A stretch of 64,000 nt of DNA from Larimichthys crocea. Lineage: Eukaryota > Chordata > Actinopteri > Sciaenidae. Location: assembly GCF_000972845.2 (NCBI RefSeq), contig NC_040022.1:2444882-2508881 (forward strand), in the 5' to 3' direction. Position 1 is the stretch's first letter. Every line of letters starts with the position of its first letter. The notes beneath the pieces were generated by a model that was given only the letters and a program-made list of their open reading frames with translations, was not told where the DNA came from and did no database searches. Below, in pieces: positions 47,337-60,100 of this stretch. The position numbers and the translations under genes are program-made.

Positions 47337-47869
47337 CCTTAACAAATCCCTGCTTTGAAACTCAACACCATGTAACCAAAGCTCAGAGACACTCAGAGTT
47401 CAATTAGTCATCTCTCTCGCTCCGTGTCTCACTATCATTGTCTCCATCTTACAGCCGTTGTTTATTAAAGGTTGCTATGTAACCATCGCAGTTACAGTTT
47501 GTGTGCGTGCATGCGCATTTGTGTCCGTGGTGTGTGTTTCAGAGCCTGTGTGTGTGTGTGTGTGTGCTGTAATTTTATTTTTCTGTTTCAGTTTTTCACA
47601 GTAAAGCAATAGCACCAGTCTGTGTCTAATCTGCTCCGGAGGCTCAAGGCCAGGTCGGCTTCACCTTCCCCGGCCACACACAGCACCATGTCCCTTTTTT
47701 TGTCCTGCAGTGGTCAATTAACAAACAATTAACACCGAATTTTATTGGAACTAAAAATCAATCAGGACTGAGAATGTTAGCAGCTCTGTGAGGCTGGCAT
47801 GTTGATCGCAGGGATTGTTGACCATGTTCAACATCTTAGTTTGCAGATATTTGGAAATAAAAGTATTGG

Positions 47870-48000
47870 ACATTCCTGATAGACAGTGAAGTAAACTGCT
47901 GCCAACGGTAGCTGCTGTTAGCTCAGTATGTTAGCCGGGCTGCCCGGACTGTGAGCTCAGAGCACCAGGGGAGTGTCGGTGTTTGGACCACAGGGAAGCG
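47870..48000 (+). repeat. Fragment of dispersed repeat family A
   Basis: AGACAGTGAAGTAAACTGC, GCTGCTGTTAGCTCAGTATG and GAGTGTCGGTGTTTGGACC match the copies at 27.3 and 32.5 kb. Confidence 0.65.
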
Positions 48001-49129
48001 TCCATATTTTCTTTCAGGCATCCACATATGTGAGTGTCGGTGTTTTAGTATTTAGTGTATTTAGTGATATGTACCATAAAAATCGGACACTACATCCAGG
48101 TCGTTATCTAAAGGTCTGTGCAGTCGTACAACTGCATCATTGCTCTAACAATAAAAATGTATATATGGTTTTGGAAATCAAAGCGGAGAGAAAGCATAAT
48201 CCTGAGACAAACCCAGCAGCACAAGTTATCGAACAAACTGGTATAATCTCTGGTGTTCATCCTTGTACTGAGCTCTAATAAATATTCAGCAGAAATAAGG
48301 TCACCAGTCACAAAACAAAAATGCTGCTTTTCTCTTCGACCACAGTAGAAAAGGGCAGTGGTGACAGGTTTATTTATGCATGTGTGCAGAGTTTAAATTA
48401 GAAGGCTACAGAATAATTGATGAGCATTAAAGTGACTCTATTAGCCTCTTTGGGGCTTTGGTTAAATCATGAATCTATATATATATATATAATATATATA
48501 TATATATACATATATATTGTCTAGTTTTTAATCAGTCTGGAGTGATGGACACAGTAGAAATAAGTGTGAAAAAGAAATAATCATATTAAATCAGTGTAAG
48601 TAAAGTCACGTTTAATATCAGGACGTGGATGTAGATGCAGGGTGACAAACAAAAGTAACTTTAATTACTTACTTAAAGTTAAAGGCATGGATGAAAAGAC
48701 AAAAACAACTGAATGCAGCTGATATTCCACACAAAACAAACTGTTCACAAATCCAAAATAAACCAGGAGCCTAACAGAAGTCCAAAAAACAGACCATACA
48801 AGAACAAGGACAGTAAGAAACACACAGAGGGGTTAGCACAAAGACGGAACAAAGGACAGAGGAACTAAAACAGGCCCAGGAAACAGAACGCAGGACAGTA
48901 CGATCTGACACAAAGGTCACAAAAAGAACACAGGGATAAATATATAAAACACACAACGAGACATAGGTGAACCTGATGAGAAACAGGTAAAACAAAATAG
49001 GGTGAAACCAATGACAGTATCATACCAATGACGTCACCCACAGGTTTATCTGGCCACCATCGTGTTGCCTCTTCCACCGGTTCCAGGCGTGGATCATCAG
49101 CAGACCTAAAGTGGGCCGAATGACGCCAT

Positions 49130-49285
49130 CTGTAACAGCACCTACCTGTCAATCGAAGCGGCCACGCTGTTAATTCTGCACAACTTTAAGCCTGAATTAG
49201 GGGACATGGGGACTTATGGAGACTGACTCACTTCTGGAGCCAGCTTCAAGTGGACGTTTGAGGAACTGCATTTTTTTGGCACAGC
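49130..49285 (+). repeat. Fragment of dispersed repeat family B
   Basis: ACCTACCTGTCAATCGAAG joins directly to GGGACTTATGGAGACTGACT, so a middle segment present in the 43.4 kb copy is deleted. Confidence 0.6.
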
Positions 49286-50284
49286 AGAATCAAAACTGGC
49301 AGGAAAACACAACAAAGGCAGAAGCAAAGACACACAGGACACAAAGAGAGGGGAGAATATAGGACAGTAAACACAAAACCATGACAAATACTTCACCAGC
49401 ATCTTGACCTACCACCTTTATCTTTTCTAGGTATATTAAATTTTCCACCATATTCCAGCAAAGATTTGTGGTGCCACTGCAGGTCTGTTTTTCATTGTGC
49501 TGTTTCATATTCTGCAGAAGTGCAGCCTTGATTTGCCAGTGTGCCATTAGCGGCCATTACATTCAAGTGTGTGAGTGAATTTGAATGGGAACGTTTGATT
49601 TAGTGGCCAAAGCCATTATCCGTGAGGAATGAAACTGTCCCTCTGGACCATTTCTACACATGTATCATCTTTCTCACTCTCACTTTCTGCACACACACAC
49701 ACACGCATAGTATCCTCTGGGACCCTCATCAGGTCAGTGAGCTCCTTTTAGCAGCTCCCTCGGTGATCTCCATATCTCTAATGAGATTACTGTAGTAATA
49801 GGAGAGTTGATAAAGCCATTACCCACAACCCATCCCTCCTGTCTGCCTGATTCTTGGTCGTCTGTCCACCTGTGAGCTCTCAACCAGGACTGAGACGAGT
49901 GCGAGATAACAGCAAAAAAAAAAAAAAGAAGAGAGGTCAAAAGAGAAATCAATGTGTGAGAAAGGAAAAGAAAGCAACACAGGAAGTGTGAGACGGTTAC
50001 AGATGGGAGGGCGAGGGGAGAAATCACTGACAAGGGTAGAAGGATAGGAGTGTGGATAGAGAAAACACAAGGGGAAAGTCCAAAAAAAAGAGAAATGAAA
50101 AAAAGATGTGGCGCATGAAGGATGGATGAACAGCGAGTGGCTGTTTAAAGGTCATGTGTATTAGAGAGCCGTGTGCAGAGACATGGGGCTCAGTCTCCTC
50201 CTCTTTTCTCTCCTTTATCTGCCTCCATCAACCTCCTTCTGCTGCTAGTTTCCCCTTTTGTCATTTCTTTGCTTCCCTCGTCCT

Positions 50285-50340
50285 CTTTCATCCCTGTCTC
50301 CTCTCTCTCTCTGTCTGTCTGTCTCTCTGTCTGTCTATCC
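50285..50340. repeat. (CTCTGT)-type pyrimidine-rich simple repeat
   Basis: CTCTCTCTGTCTGTCTGTCT-like sequence lies within a longer pyrimidine-rich stretch (50.19-50.42 kb). Confidence 0.8.
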
Positions 50341-52329
50341 TCCCCCCTCTCTTGCACAAACCAACTCCCTCTGTAGCTCCCTCCCTCCTTTTCTCTCTCT
50401 ATCTCCCTCCATCAGCTTCAAAGAGCTGTCTCTGTGGCAGACCCCGAGGGCACCTGCCTCTTGAGGTGGAATAAAATCATCCGTCCCCTAGTGCCTTTTG
50501 TTTGTGTGTGTGTGTGTGTGTGTGTAGCCCGTACAGACTCTGAAGTGAAGTGGGGCCCTGGGTATCTCGACAACAAACAAACAAAACCAATAAACAAGCT
50601 GGTGAACCTGGACCACGGGGTCACTTCTGCTCTGGGTTGACTCCCTGAATTCGATTATGTTACAGCGTTGTTTCTAACCTTTAGAGCGTGTGCACGTACA
50701 TGTGTTTGTGTGTCTGTCTACGTCTGCATGGTTGCAGAGTGTGTCAGTTTGTTGTTGTTTGTTCACCTCTCTGTGTGTTTGCAGCTGTGCGTGCAGATGT
50801 TGGTTTGACCCACAGACGATGCCACATCGTCACAGTGTGGCAGTCCTGCCTTCACTGCCTCCCAGCTAATCTAAAAAAGGGCAAAGACACCCACCTGTCA
50901 GTCAAAGCTGTTAATTATACATAACTTTAAGAATAACTCCCCCCAGGAAAATAGGCAACACTAGTTCTTCAGTTATGGATTTATTTGTCTCTTAATTGCA
51001 CCTCATCCACTGTCAAACTGTAACAGGATGATACACAAGATAAACATGCATTCATTTAACATAGATGCTGCAGAGACAAAATATACATAGCAAAGCAAAT
51101 GTAAACAAACCTCGCTGGCTGCACACAACCTAGAGGGAAAGTCACTATAAAAAACATAAACCAAACTTGAATGGGACATATAACCTCCTCTGCTTGCATG
51201 CAACAAAACTTGTCCCTGCACAACATGTAATTAGTTCAAATAATTGCAAACTCAGCCACAGAGGTTGGTGCTTGGTTTCGGTTTAAGTGTGTGACCTTTA
51301 AGAAAGGACATAGGAGGAGTTGTGTTGCCAGACTGCGCTGTTTTCTGTCCAAATGGCCATCTTCTGTAGGCTGCAATCAAATTAGTGTAAAGATTGGCAG
51401 TGATGCTGTTTCTGTGGTCTGCCAAAACTCTAAAGCTGTAAATTAATATTTTTACATATTGACAATGGATGTCAAGACGTCTTGCGTGTCACCTGTAGTG
51501 ATAAACCTACAGAGAATAACCTCCAGCTGCCCTCGGCTACAGAAGGCTGTGAAGGGTCTCAGTCGTCCAGCTCACCTTTCTTTGAGAAGAGTTAAATCTG
51601 GGGCAACTGGAGATCTACAACTAAGCTTATTTTTTAGCTAAACTTAGCAATCAGACAGCTTTTTTTTTTTTTTTGCACTAAAACTCCATTATACACTACC
51701 TGCTCAGCACCAAACTGCTGACGGACAAACTTTACAATTTGTTAGGGAACATAGCTGAGCATTTAATTCCCACGGGACCAAAAATAAACCTAAAAAACTG
51801 AGAATATTGGGCTTGTAAAGGTCATGTGTGAAGAAGAAGAAGAAGAAGAAGAATGCTACAGTTCATTAGGTCTAGGCTAAAATGTCTTTTCTTTAAATTA
51901 CATTCAGTTCCAAGTGACTGCTCTGTAATGAAAGCTCTTTACATAGGAGCTTCCATCTGTTCAGATTAATAAAGGCTTTTTCTGTTTCGTGTCACATTAT
52001 CCAGCAGATCATTTTTCAATAAAGTCACTGTAATTTCAGGTTAACTTAAATATAGCATACTAATAGAGAAAGGGGCATTTTGGAAACGCTTTTTTTTTCT
52101 TATTACGCTCATATTCAGCCACAGATCGTACCAGAGAGGCTCTGACTTATTGGGTTCACTCTGGTGTGCCGGTTCAGTTGATACAAAGCTTTGTGTCTCT
52201 ATATGTGTGTGTAATATTATTATATCCCACTGTCTGGATGGAGAAAAGGCTCTCCTCCAAAAGAAAACAAAAAAATGGGCCACTTTTAAAGACAGATGGA
52301 CAGCTCTATCTGTCATTTCCACCTGATGA

Positions 52330-53045
52330 CCCCTCTGTCTCTGCATGCCTCTCAGACATATCTTTATGGACCTCCAGCTGAACCTCTCAAAAACTGAACA
52401 GCTGCTCTTCCCAGACAAATCTACTATACACAATGACAACATCAAAACTGATTCCCTATCTCTCGCCTGTACCAGGGTAGCAAGAAACCTAGGAGTCATT
52501 ATTGATGACCAATTAACCTTCTCTGATTAGGTTGCCCAGACGTGCTGCTTCGCACTTCACAACATAAGAAAAATCAGGCGTTACCTGACTCAACATGATA
52601 CCCCATTCCTGACACAGGCTGTGGTCATCTCACGACTCAAGCCTGCACAGGGAAACCCTTTCAGATGATCCAGAATGAGGTGGCACGCCTTATCTTACCC
52701 CGCTGCTCATCGAGCTCCACTGGCTACCTGTAGAAGCCTGCATTGAATTCAAATCCCTAATGCTGACTACAAGGTATTCTCTGATTCTGCACTCACCTAC
52801 TTGAATGTCCTCATACAGTTATATGTAACCTCTTCCAAGGAAAGATGCCTGGCTCTGCCACCCATACGCTCGGGACAATCCAAACTTTTCTTGTCTGATG
52901 TTCTTTGTTCGTTGAACGTCCTACCAGATCAGGGGCGTCCCTCTCTACCTTCAAACACCTCCTGAAGACCCAGCTCTTCAGAGAGGACCTCCTCTCTGAG
53001 ATTAAGGTGTCAGCTAAATGACTAGAGGTAATGTAATGTAGCTGG
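52330..53045 (+). pseudogene. L2/CR1-type LINE 3' fragment (RT C-terminus), degenerate
   Basis: Readable pieces in order: LQLNLSKTEQLLFP, VARNLGVIIDDQLTFSD, a stop, then CFALHNIRKIRRYLT and TQAVVISRL, then ELHWLPVEA, and finally STFKHLLKTQLFREDLLSEI. The last is the typical end of L2-like fish LINEs, followed by GAGGTAATGTAATGTAG at the tail. There are stops, frameshifts and an internal deletion of about 60 bases near 52640. Confidence 0.75.
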
Positions 53046-53461
53046 GTGGGTTGGACACTGACATCACCAAAGAAAAGAAACATTTGGGTCAGGGAAGAGA
53101 GCTGAATCATCATAACAACACCAGAGACTAAACCTGGTAAAGTTTTATCCATGTTCCACACACACAATGTATTTATGTAACGTTCTGTCTCCGCCATGCA
53201 ACATAAACTACATGCACTCTACCATAACGATACAATTAACCAAATGAGTGTGTGTGTTTGTGTGTGTAATATGGTGAGCAGTGAGAGAGCCGCAGAGCAA
53301 CAGATAAAGAGGAAAAGAAGCTGGGTGGATGCTCGACATTTATATGAGTCCTCCATCTAATGAAAGTCATCAGAGTGAAGCCGGAAAATCAGTCTAATAA
53401 AGGAAAGAGGTTGCTGCTCAGTCTTGGATGAAGGCCAAACCACTACAACACACGCTAATTG

Positions 53462-53492
<31 letters not shown>

Positions 53493-54469
53493 CTCTAGAT
53501 GAGGTAGAGAGGAGTGTATTGATCGCTGGGCGTGTTCAGAGGGGACCTGAACTACCACAGCACCACCTCCACCGCTCACACAAACACCACTCTGAATAAG
53601 ATCTAAACTATATCTTCAGGTATATTATGTATAACAGAGCTTCTGGCTGTTGTGCTGCTCATTGATCGGCTCGTCTGTTAGGGTGCCAGGAGACAGCAGC
53701 GTGGTAAAAACCCTTTAGGTCATACTGTTAGGAGAAAGAAGTTTAACATGGAGTGGTACAAAAACCTGAGGAATCAGAACATGCAACATGATATGTTTAG
53801 ATACATACAGTATCTTTCAATCCTAGCAGGCCATATATAATTATTATAAAAATGAAGCTTTGGGCCGCATGACATCTGAACACGGGCCGTACTTTGGAGA
53901 TCCCTGCTGTAGGCGGTGCTTAAATACATTTAGTTTGTGTTATTGTTGTTCAGTGTGCAGTGTTATGACCAGGGACGCCGTATAGGTGGGGAAAAGAAGG
54001 CGAATGACAGAGGCCCCAAAAAATAGGTAAACACCAATATAAACTTATTAAACCATCATCATTTAGTATATATACTGTATTTCAAATATAATAATGAATA
54101 ATGAAAATTAATTATCTCTTTATTTTTACGTGTTTTGGGCAGTAAAAGTTAAATAAAAATTGCCTGTAGCACATTTTTACGGTGGCTTTTTAATCTTGCA
54201 TCAAATAGTGAACTGCACTGCATACTGCACTGCAGACTTGCATGCATGTACAAATCACCAGCAGTAAATATTGTGCTAGTACTAGTATTGAACTACAAGT
54301 TGCAAGCCTTTAATTAGAGTTGTGTAATGCTTTTGATTGGATAGTTAGGTCCTAGAGATGTGGGGACAACAGCTGAGAGGGGGCCCAGTTTGATTTGTTT
54401 GTCATGGGGCCCAAAGTTCCAGCATCAGACGCGTGGTTTCATTCATTCTGCCGCCCTCTGCCGCACAGC

Positions 54470-54557
54470 TTAAAAAACTACACCTTCTCCCATAATGCAC
54501 CTCATTCTTTTTTATTCCCATAATACCCCGCTCTAAACTCTCTCTGCACCAGTCAAG
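54470..54557 (+). promoter_or_regulatory. atp5mf proximal promoter with ZNF143/THAP11-like motif
   Basis: About 80 bases before the ATG lies ACTACA (54477-54482), then CTCCCATAATGCAC (54487-54500). These resemble the two halves of the ZNF143/THAP11 (SBS) element, ACTACA...CCCAnAATGC, but with about three extra bases between them. A second TTCCCATAAT lies at about 54526-54535. Such elements are frequent at TATA-less promoters of housekeeping and mitochondrial genes. Function is inferred. Confidence 0.4.
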
Positions 54558-56362
54558 ATGGCGGACAGACCAGGTAAAGCATCGTGTCCTCTGCCGCAAA
54601 AGTCACATTTTTGTCTTTATTACGTGTTTTAATGTCGGTGTTTTTCAACGTGTTCGCAGTCTGAGCGTGTTTTTCTGTCACGCTGGCCGTTACCGGGGCC
54701 GTTAAAGGTCCCCGTGTGACCGCAGGCCGCGTTCAGTCCTCGGAGTCACGTCAAGGACGAAGCAGCGAGCCGCTGTCTGCACGTTTATCTGTCTGCGTGT
54801 TTATCTGTTTGCGTGTTTATCTGTCACATTCAGAGACCGCACACTCTGGATTTGGACTTCACATGAGACTGACTTATAAAAACGAGCTGTCTTTGCATGT
54901 GTACGTTATTTAAGTTAGCGGATAGCTCGCTCCAAACTGTGACAGACGAGTTAATTTAAAGACTAAAAACAAATAAACAGTTAGAAAACCGAGCAGGAAA
55001 GACAGAGCTTTGATTTTAAATGTGTTTTAAACGGCGAGTCAGGAATATTTCATTCATAATTGTTGTGTTGTAGCTACATTAGCCTGGTATGTCAAAGTGT
55101 CAGTGTGAATAAGAGCGACTGACTCATTTATACAAATACTTTGCAGATTTCAGAGCTGCAAGTGTCGATTACTCTACTTATTATTAATGATTATTATATA
55201 TTATTTTGACCTCCAAGGTGACATCTTTGCTTTGCCTGGTTAAAAGTCAAATATCTCAAAGGTTAAATGTTCAAATTGAGAAGTTGAAGCCAGAACTTGT
55301 TTGTCATAATAATCAACCTGTCAATTATAAAAAAATGTTTAGATTTAGTTTCAGTTAGTATCAGTTAAGTGACCAAACATTGATCAGGTTTATTGCCAAG
55401 CACAACAAACATTAAGTAAAAAATCAAGTACAAAAAGATAAATACGTGTATTATGTTTTAAAAGAGCTGCACAGTTTGTTGCCCTCTGCCTGAGCTACAG
55501 TATGTTTTGCTCACTGTGTAATCGAGCTGTCGTTGCTGTCTCCCCTTGTGACCAGTTCCCGTAGCTGATAAGATGCTGAGGGACGTGAAGCTGGGTGAGC
55601 TGGGAACCTGGCTCGGAGGTCGCGACTTCACTCCCAATGGCATCATCGCAGCCATGCGCAGGGGTGAGGAGACCTGCTCTGACAGATGTGTTACCAAGGG
55701 AGGAAACCTGATATGAGATACAAGATATATTTGCAGAAATACTTGATTTGTGGAAAGCTCTTCATGGAACGTGTAGCCACTTTAAACCCCCTTTTTTCAA
55801 GCTCTATTTGATAGAGACAGCTGAAGAGTGACAGGAATGAGGAGAGAGAGAAACAGGAAATGCAGTAAAGAGCCACAGGTCGAATTCGAACCCTGAGCTT
55901 CCGCAGCAAGGACTGAGCCTTTGTACATGGGGCGGCTGCTCTACCTTAAACCTCATTTCTAGTGACATTTCAAAGGCCTCTTACTTTAAAATACTTTGAA
56001 TGTGGCCTCAGTAGTAAGGAAAGTAGAGCAGGAAAGTGTATTGAATTTCACTCACGTTTGAATTCGTGTCAGGACGAGTCTCACATCATACTGTTGTGAT
56101 TTATACTGATTTTCCCGCCTCTCTGTCCTCCAGGCCATGAGAGATACTACAACAAGTACATTAACGTGAAGAAGGGAGGCATCGGTGGTATAACTATGCT
56201 GCTGGCTGGCTACGTGGTCCTCAGCTACATATGGGAATATGACCACATCAGTAAGAAAAGTCTTATTTCCCGTCTATGTTCTGCCTTCGTCTGTAACTCG
56301 CTCCCTCACTCTTTTCTCCGTCTTCTCTTCCAGAACACGATCGCTGGAGGAAGTATCACTAA
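54558..56362 (+). CDS. atp5mf: ATP synthase membrane subunit f, mitochondrial, 4 exons, complete
   Basis: Exons 54558-54573, 55556-55663, 56134-56250 and 56334-56362 give 270 nt: 89 residues plus TAA, against 88-94 in mammals. The first exon encodes only MADRP plus one base. The product is a small single-pass inner-membrane protein of the F1Fo ATP synthase Fo sector. The matrix part (KMLRDVKLGELGTWL, DFTPNGIIAAMRRGHERYYN) precedes a Gly-rich membrane span (GGIGGITMLLAGYVVLSYIW) and a short basic tail ending DRWRKYH, typical of subunit f. There is no cleavable presequence, as in the family. The start is the only Met before the conserved part and sits in AAGATGGCG. A poly(A) signal follows 108 bases after the stop. 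It converges on cpsf4, as in human 7q22. Confidence 0.96.
55808..55950 (-). mobile_element. tRNA-derived SINE in atp5mf intron 2
   Basis: The reverse complement reads GGTAGAGCAGCCGCCCC, CATGTACAAAGGCTCAGTCC, then the B-box-like GGTTCGAATTCG (+ strand 55881-55892), then CTGTGGCTCTTTACTGCA and TCTCTTTC-rich body. This is the layout of a common percomorph SINE with a tRNA-related head. The tRNA part lacks a foldable acceptor stem, so it is not a tRNA gene. Confidence 0.65.
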
Positions 56363-56469
56363 GGCCCTTCAGCAGCCATCAGACCTCCAGGGGTCGAACT
56401 TTGAAGCTCTCTGTTCCCCCTGCTCTTTCTACTCTCAGCTCCATGTTCAATATGTAACTGTTAACGACC

Positions 56470-56475
56470 AATAAA
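56470..56475 (+). terminator. atp5mf: Poly(A) signal of atp5mf
   Basis: AATAAA lies 108 bases after the stop codon and is followed at about 56490-56520 by GT-rich sequence (TTGTTGG, GTCTTGGTGTGTTT). Confidence 0.75.
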
Positions 56476-56833
56476 TAATATGAAGATTTATTGTTGGATA
56501 TCGTGTCTTGGTGTGTTTAGTCTAAAAAAAAAAAGAATAAATCTGTAACAAGAACATTTATTTGTACACACTGCACAGATTGTATCCACAATGAAACGTA
56601 TCTTGAGATGCCTGTTTGAGATGAGCTCCACCCGTCCTATGGCAACAATTTGAATTTTCTTTCAGATCTAACAGAACCTCAGCACACGCCCGATAATTTA
56701 CCACTTCCAGGATTTAAAATGTGTCGTTAAGAGTTTAAAATGTGGCGACGTAAGAATACAAACTATTGCAGGGTGGATTTGGGCTCGAACAAACATTATT
56801 GCAAAATTACATTCCTACTGGCATTGGTCACTT

Positions 56834-56839
56834 TTTATT
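56834..56839 (-). terminator. cpsf4: Candidate poly(A) signal of cpsf4
   Basis: A minus-strand AATAAA (TTTATT on +) lies about 360 bases past the cpsf4 stop. If it is used, cleavage would fall near 56.82 kb, about 320 bases from the atp5mf cleavage site coming from the other side. Confidence 0.5.
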
Positions 56840-57199
56840 TCGTTTACACAGAACAGAACTGGTCTGGTGTCACTGATGCAGTCACATGACCCGCAGCAGC
56901 GCTGCCCCTCTGCTGGGTGTGGTGTGTATTTAAATATTACAGTACAAACATTGTAGAAAACACTGCAGACTAACCCGCGAGTCATTGAACCACAGCCACA
57001 CAGACTGATCTCTTCTGTGTCTTCTTGTTTTCACGTGTCCACGGTGGGAAAAATAGAAATCGTAGCTTTGTTGATCTTTTCTTACTGCCGCACAACACGG
57101 GCAGTTAAAGTCTTTAAGTGAAGCAAAGAGGCTTCCCCTCTGCTGCTCACATCAGGAGGGAACCGAGGTGCACCACTGTGATGACCTCGAGGCTGAAGG

Positions 57200-60100
57200 C
57201 TACTGTCCGCTCAAGAAGGCAAGATGGCCTTTAGTGCATTTGTTGGCGTAGTGACCCTTCTCACCACACTGCAGACAGAAGAATGAAGATGTTAACGGCT
57301 TGCAGAAAAAGAAGGGAGGGGAAAAACTGATTTCTCGTAAATATGCCTATTTAAAAATCTTATTTTATTTTGAGATCTAAAAATCGCCTGTGTTGTATCT
57401 GTGTCCCCGATGAAGAAGTACAGACTATTTGAAATCTGGCTTTTTGTCTACATTCTTTTCAAAATTGAGAAACAAAGATCGCGGATTGATTGATTGCTCG
57501 ACTGATCGCTACATGGATCTCTGAAGCTCACCAAGTAACGTGTTATCTAATTTAAGAGTAGGTATATGAGGGTTAGATATATTTTATGTACATAACTGTT
57601 AAACCAATTCATAATTTCTATTTAATTTAGACTACAAAGTTTCTATTTCATGATATGTAGTAAATTTTTTTAATTGTCATCTTGATCTTCTCATACAACA
57701 TTTGGCAAGAAAGTGAATAAAAGTATGAATAATAAGTATGAAATTAAAACTAATGCCAGTCTTCATACTGGTGACTGGTGTCTACGAATGGATTTTGAAC
57801 ACATTAGCAGACGAATGTTCAGTTGGCTCACCTTGTAGCAGGTGACCTGGTCCAGCGGCCGCGGCCCTCTGTTGCCGGTCATGTTATTTTGCTGAGTGGC
57901 GGCCATCGGTGTGTGATTCTGCGGCCGCTGGCCTGGACTGGAGTTGGTCAGCTGGATTAGAGAGAGCGACGAGCGGCCGATAGTGGGCACGGGCTGCAAC
58001 AAGCAGAGAACATTACGTGAATAAATACACATTCATCGCGACCCGTCATTTATAAATACAGATGTGTGTGACCTCGTACCTTTGTCTGGTTCTGGGTTTG
58101 CTGTGGTAGAGGCGGCTGCTCAGAAGCTCCCATAGGCAGTTCAAAACGAGGGCTGGAGAAAGACACGTCACTGTTAGATCTACATCACTGCCTCAGTCTG
58201 ATGTATCATGTAGGAATCAGATAAAAAAATGTCACATACTGCATAAATTTACAGGATTTTCCTTCCGGACAGAAGCCCACCAGGTAGTTGACACAGATCA
58301 CTCTTCTCGTGTGTCTGTGTCTGCAGTCCGGACCTGAGACAATCCAAAACAGGAAGCGAAGATGTTATATTAAAATCATCACTGCTGTAACGCTCATGTT
58401 CGCCGCAGAGCAACACTTACCGTGTTTGCAGAAGCCTCGATCGTACCACGGACAGTCTTTGATCTTGGATTCGGGATCAATGTGCAGGAACGGACATTCC
58501 TTGTTGCTACACTCACCTGCGAGCGTCAACACAAAACATTAACGAAACACACTCAGCAGTCATCGAGTTCGGCAGCGTGAGATTATGAAACATCGAGTCA
58601 ACGAACCAAACTTTGAGTAGAAGTAGCACTCGGGCATCTTGGTCATGTCGTATTCGTGGAGAAACTCGCACTGGTCTCCTTTCTTACACAGTCCTCTGAG
58701 CCAGTGCTTACACACCACCGTCTTCTCTCCACTGATGTGGCGGAACGGACACATCCCACCTGAGAACGGAAACAAGATAAAGAGATGTCACTTCTCTCAA
58801 TTCATTCCCGCTGAGCCGATCGCTAGACCCACAAACAGTGTCACAAGTCAGTATTCTCTGTTTCACCATACTTAGATGTGTGCCACAACCAGGACTCACC
58901 ACTTCATGCTTGTGCCGCTCGTTACATAAAAAAAGCTTTCACTAACGAACCACACAGAGGATTTTATTGTGGAGCAGCAACAGAAAATGGTCGCTACTTC
59001 TATGAAATAACTCAAAAATAAATTAAAAAGTTTATTTGATCCTTTCCAAAGGTTTTTTCTTCATGATGTTCCTGTGATGAGTTTGTGATTACCTGGATAA
59101 ATAATGACAATGTTCAAAATTCGTAATGCCATGTGCTGTATTTATCAATCAAACTGTTTGAAATAAAAACTTAACCAATGAATAAGAGAATTATGAAAAC
59201 TGATTGTGATTTTTAAATCACGATATAAGTGCAGGGAACAACTAGCAGAATGAGTTAAACAATATTCATTATTTAGACTGGAAAAAACGTTGTCTAGGAC
59301 AGTTTAAAACAGAATTTGGGGAAGTTGCAAGAGGAAAAAAAAAGTTCATTTTGAGTGCTGACTGTGACAGTCGGTTCACTCAGCGTCCCAAACCTGTCAA
59401 AAATATTACAACTGACATTTTTTCCTGAGATACTTTTATGCAAAGTACTAAAAGTAGTAAAAATACTGGCACAGAATCAAGTGACAGTCTGGGGGATAGG
59501 TGTAACATGTCCAGTTGTTGGTAGCCAGATTTGACAATGTGAAGTTGATAAAAAAAAAAATGAAACAATTACTAATAAAAGTTACAGACAAATGTAACAA
59601 TTTTGTTTTGATTGTCACAATTAACTTTTTTTAATGACAGTGTAACCAAATCTAAACCAATCGGGCGTGACCAAATCTAAAAACCAGTTCTTCCTTTTTT
59701 AACCTCATGTTCATTTTAAACACGACTTATTACGAGTAATGCAAAGTCTGTTAACATTTAAGTTTGAAACACATCACTCTTGCTCTTGCCTTAACAAAAT
59801 CAAATATTTTATGTCACATCTACAGATATATAACAAGCTGTTATGTCCTTAGAGGTTCAAATGCTTCATTATGTCAAACAAAAAAAGCCAAATCTTCCAG
59901 CCATACAGAATCTGACAATCCTAGCAGGACAAAAATAATTAAATAATTAATAAAAATGAAGCTTTGGCCGCATGAAATCTGACCGCTGTACTTTGAACAT
60001 CCCTGTGCCTCTGCTGCTTTAACCACTTTTTAAAAATCAATCTCATCCTTTGTGGAAGTACAAAACTTTCTCCTTCTACAGTTAGTTACACGTGACACGG

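Larger units (their letters stand above)
42200..54460. other. Intergenic region without recognisable genes
   Basis: No open frame here looks like a conserved protein and no exon chain could be built. It holds family A and B repeats (43.4, 44.36, 47.87, 49.13, 50.81 kb) and an L2-like LINE relic (52.3-53.0 kb). It also has CA/GT/TA microsatellites (46.6, 47.26, 48.47, 53.47 kb) and long purine- or pyrimidine-biased tracts (45.55-46.26 and 49.9-50.42 kb). A distal enhancer or non-coding RNA could be present but is not visible. Confidence 0.6.

Noticed and set aside
52041..52499. 152-residue minus-strand open frame
   Set aside because: It lies antisense to a LINE RT relic and shows no domain; a chance frame.
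55870..55945. Possible tRNA gene (minus strand)
   Set aside because: The B box is good, but there is no acceptor-stem pairing and the tail is that of a SINE.
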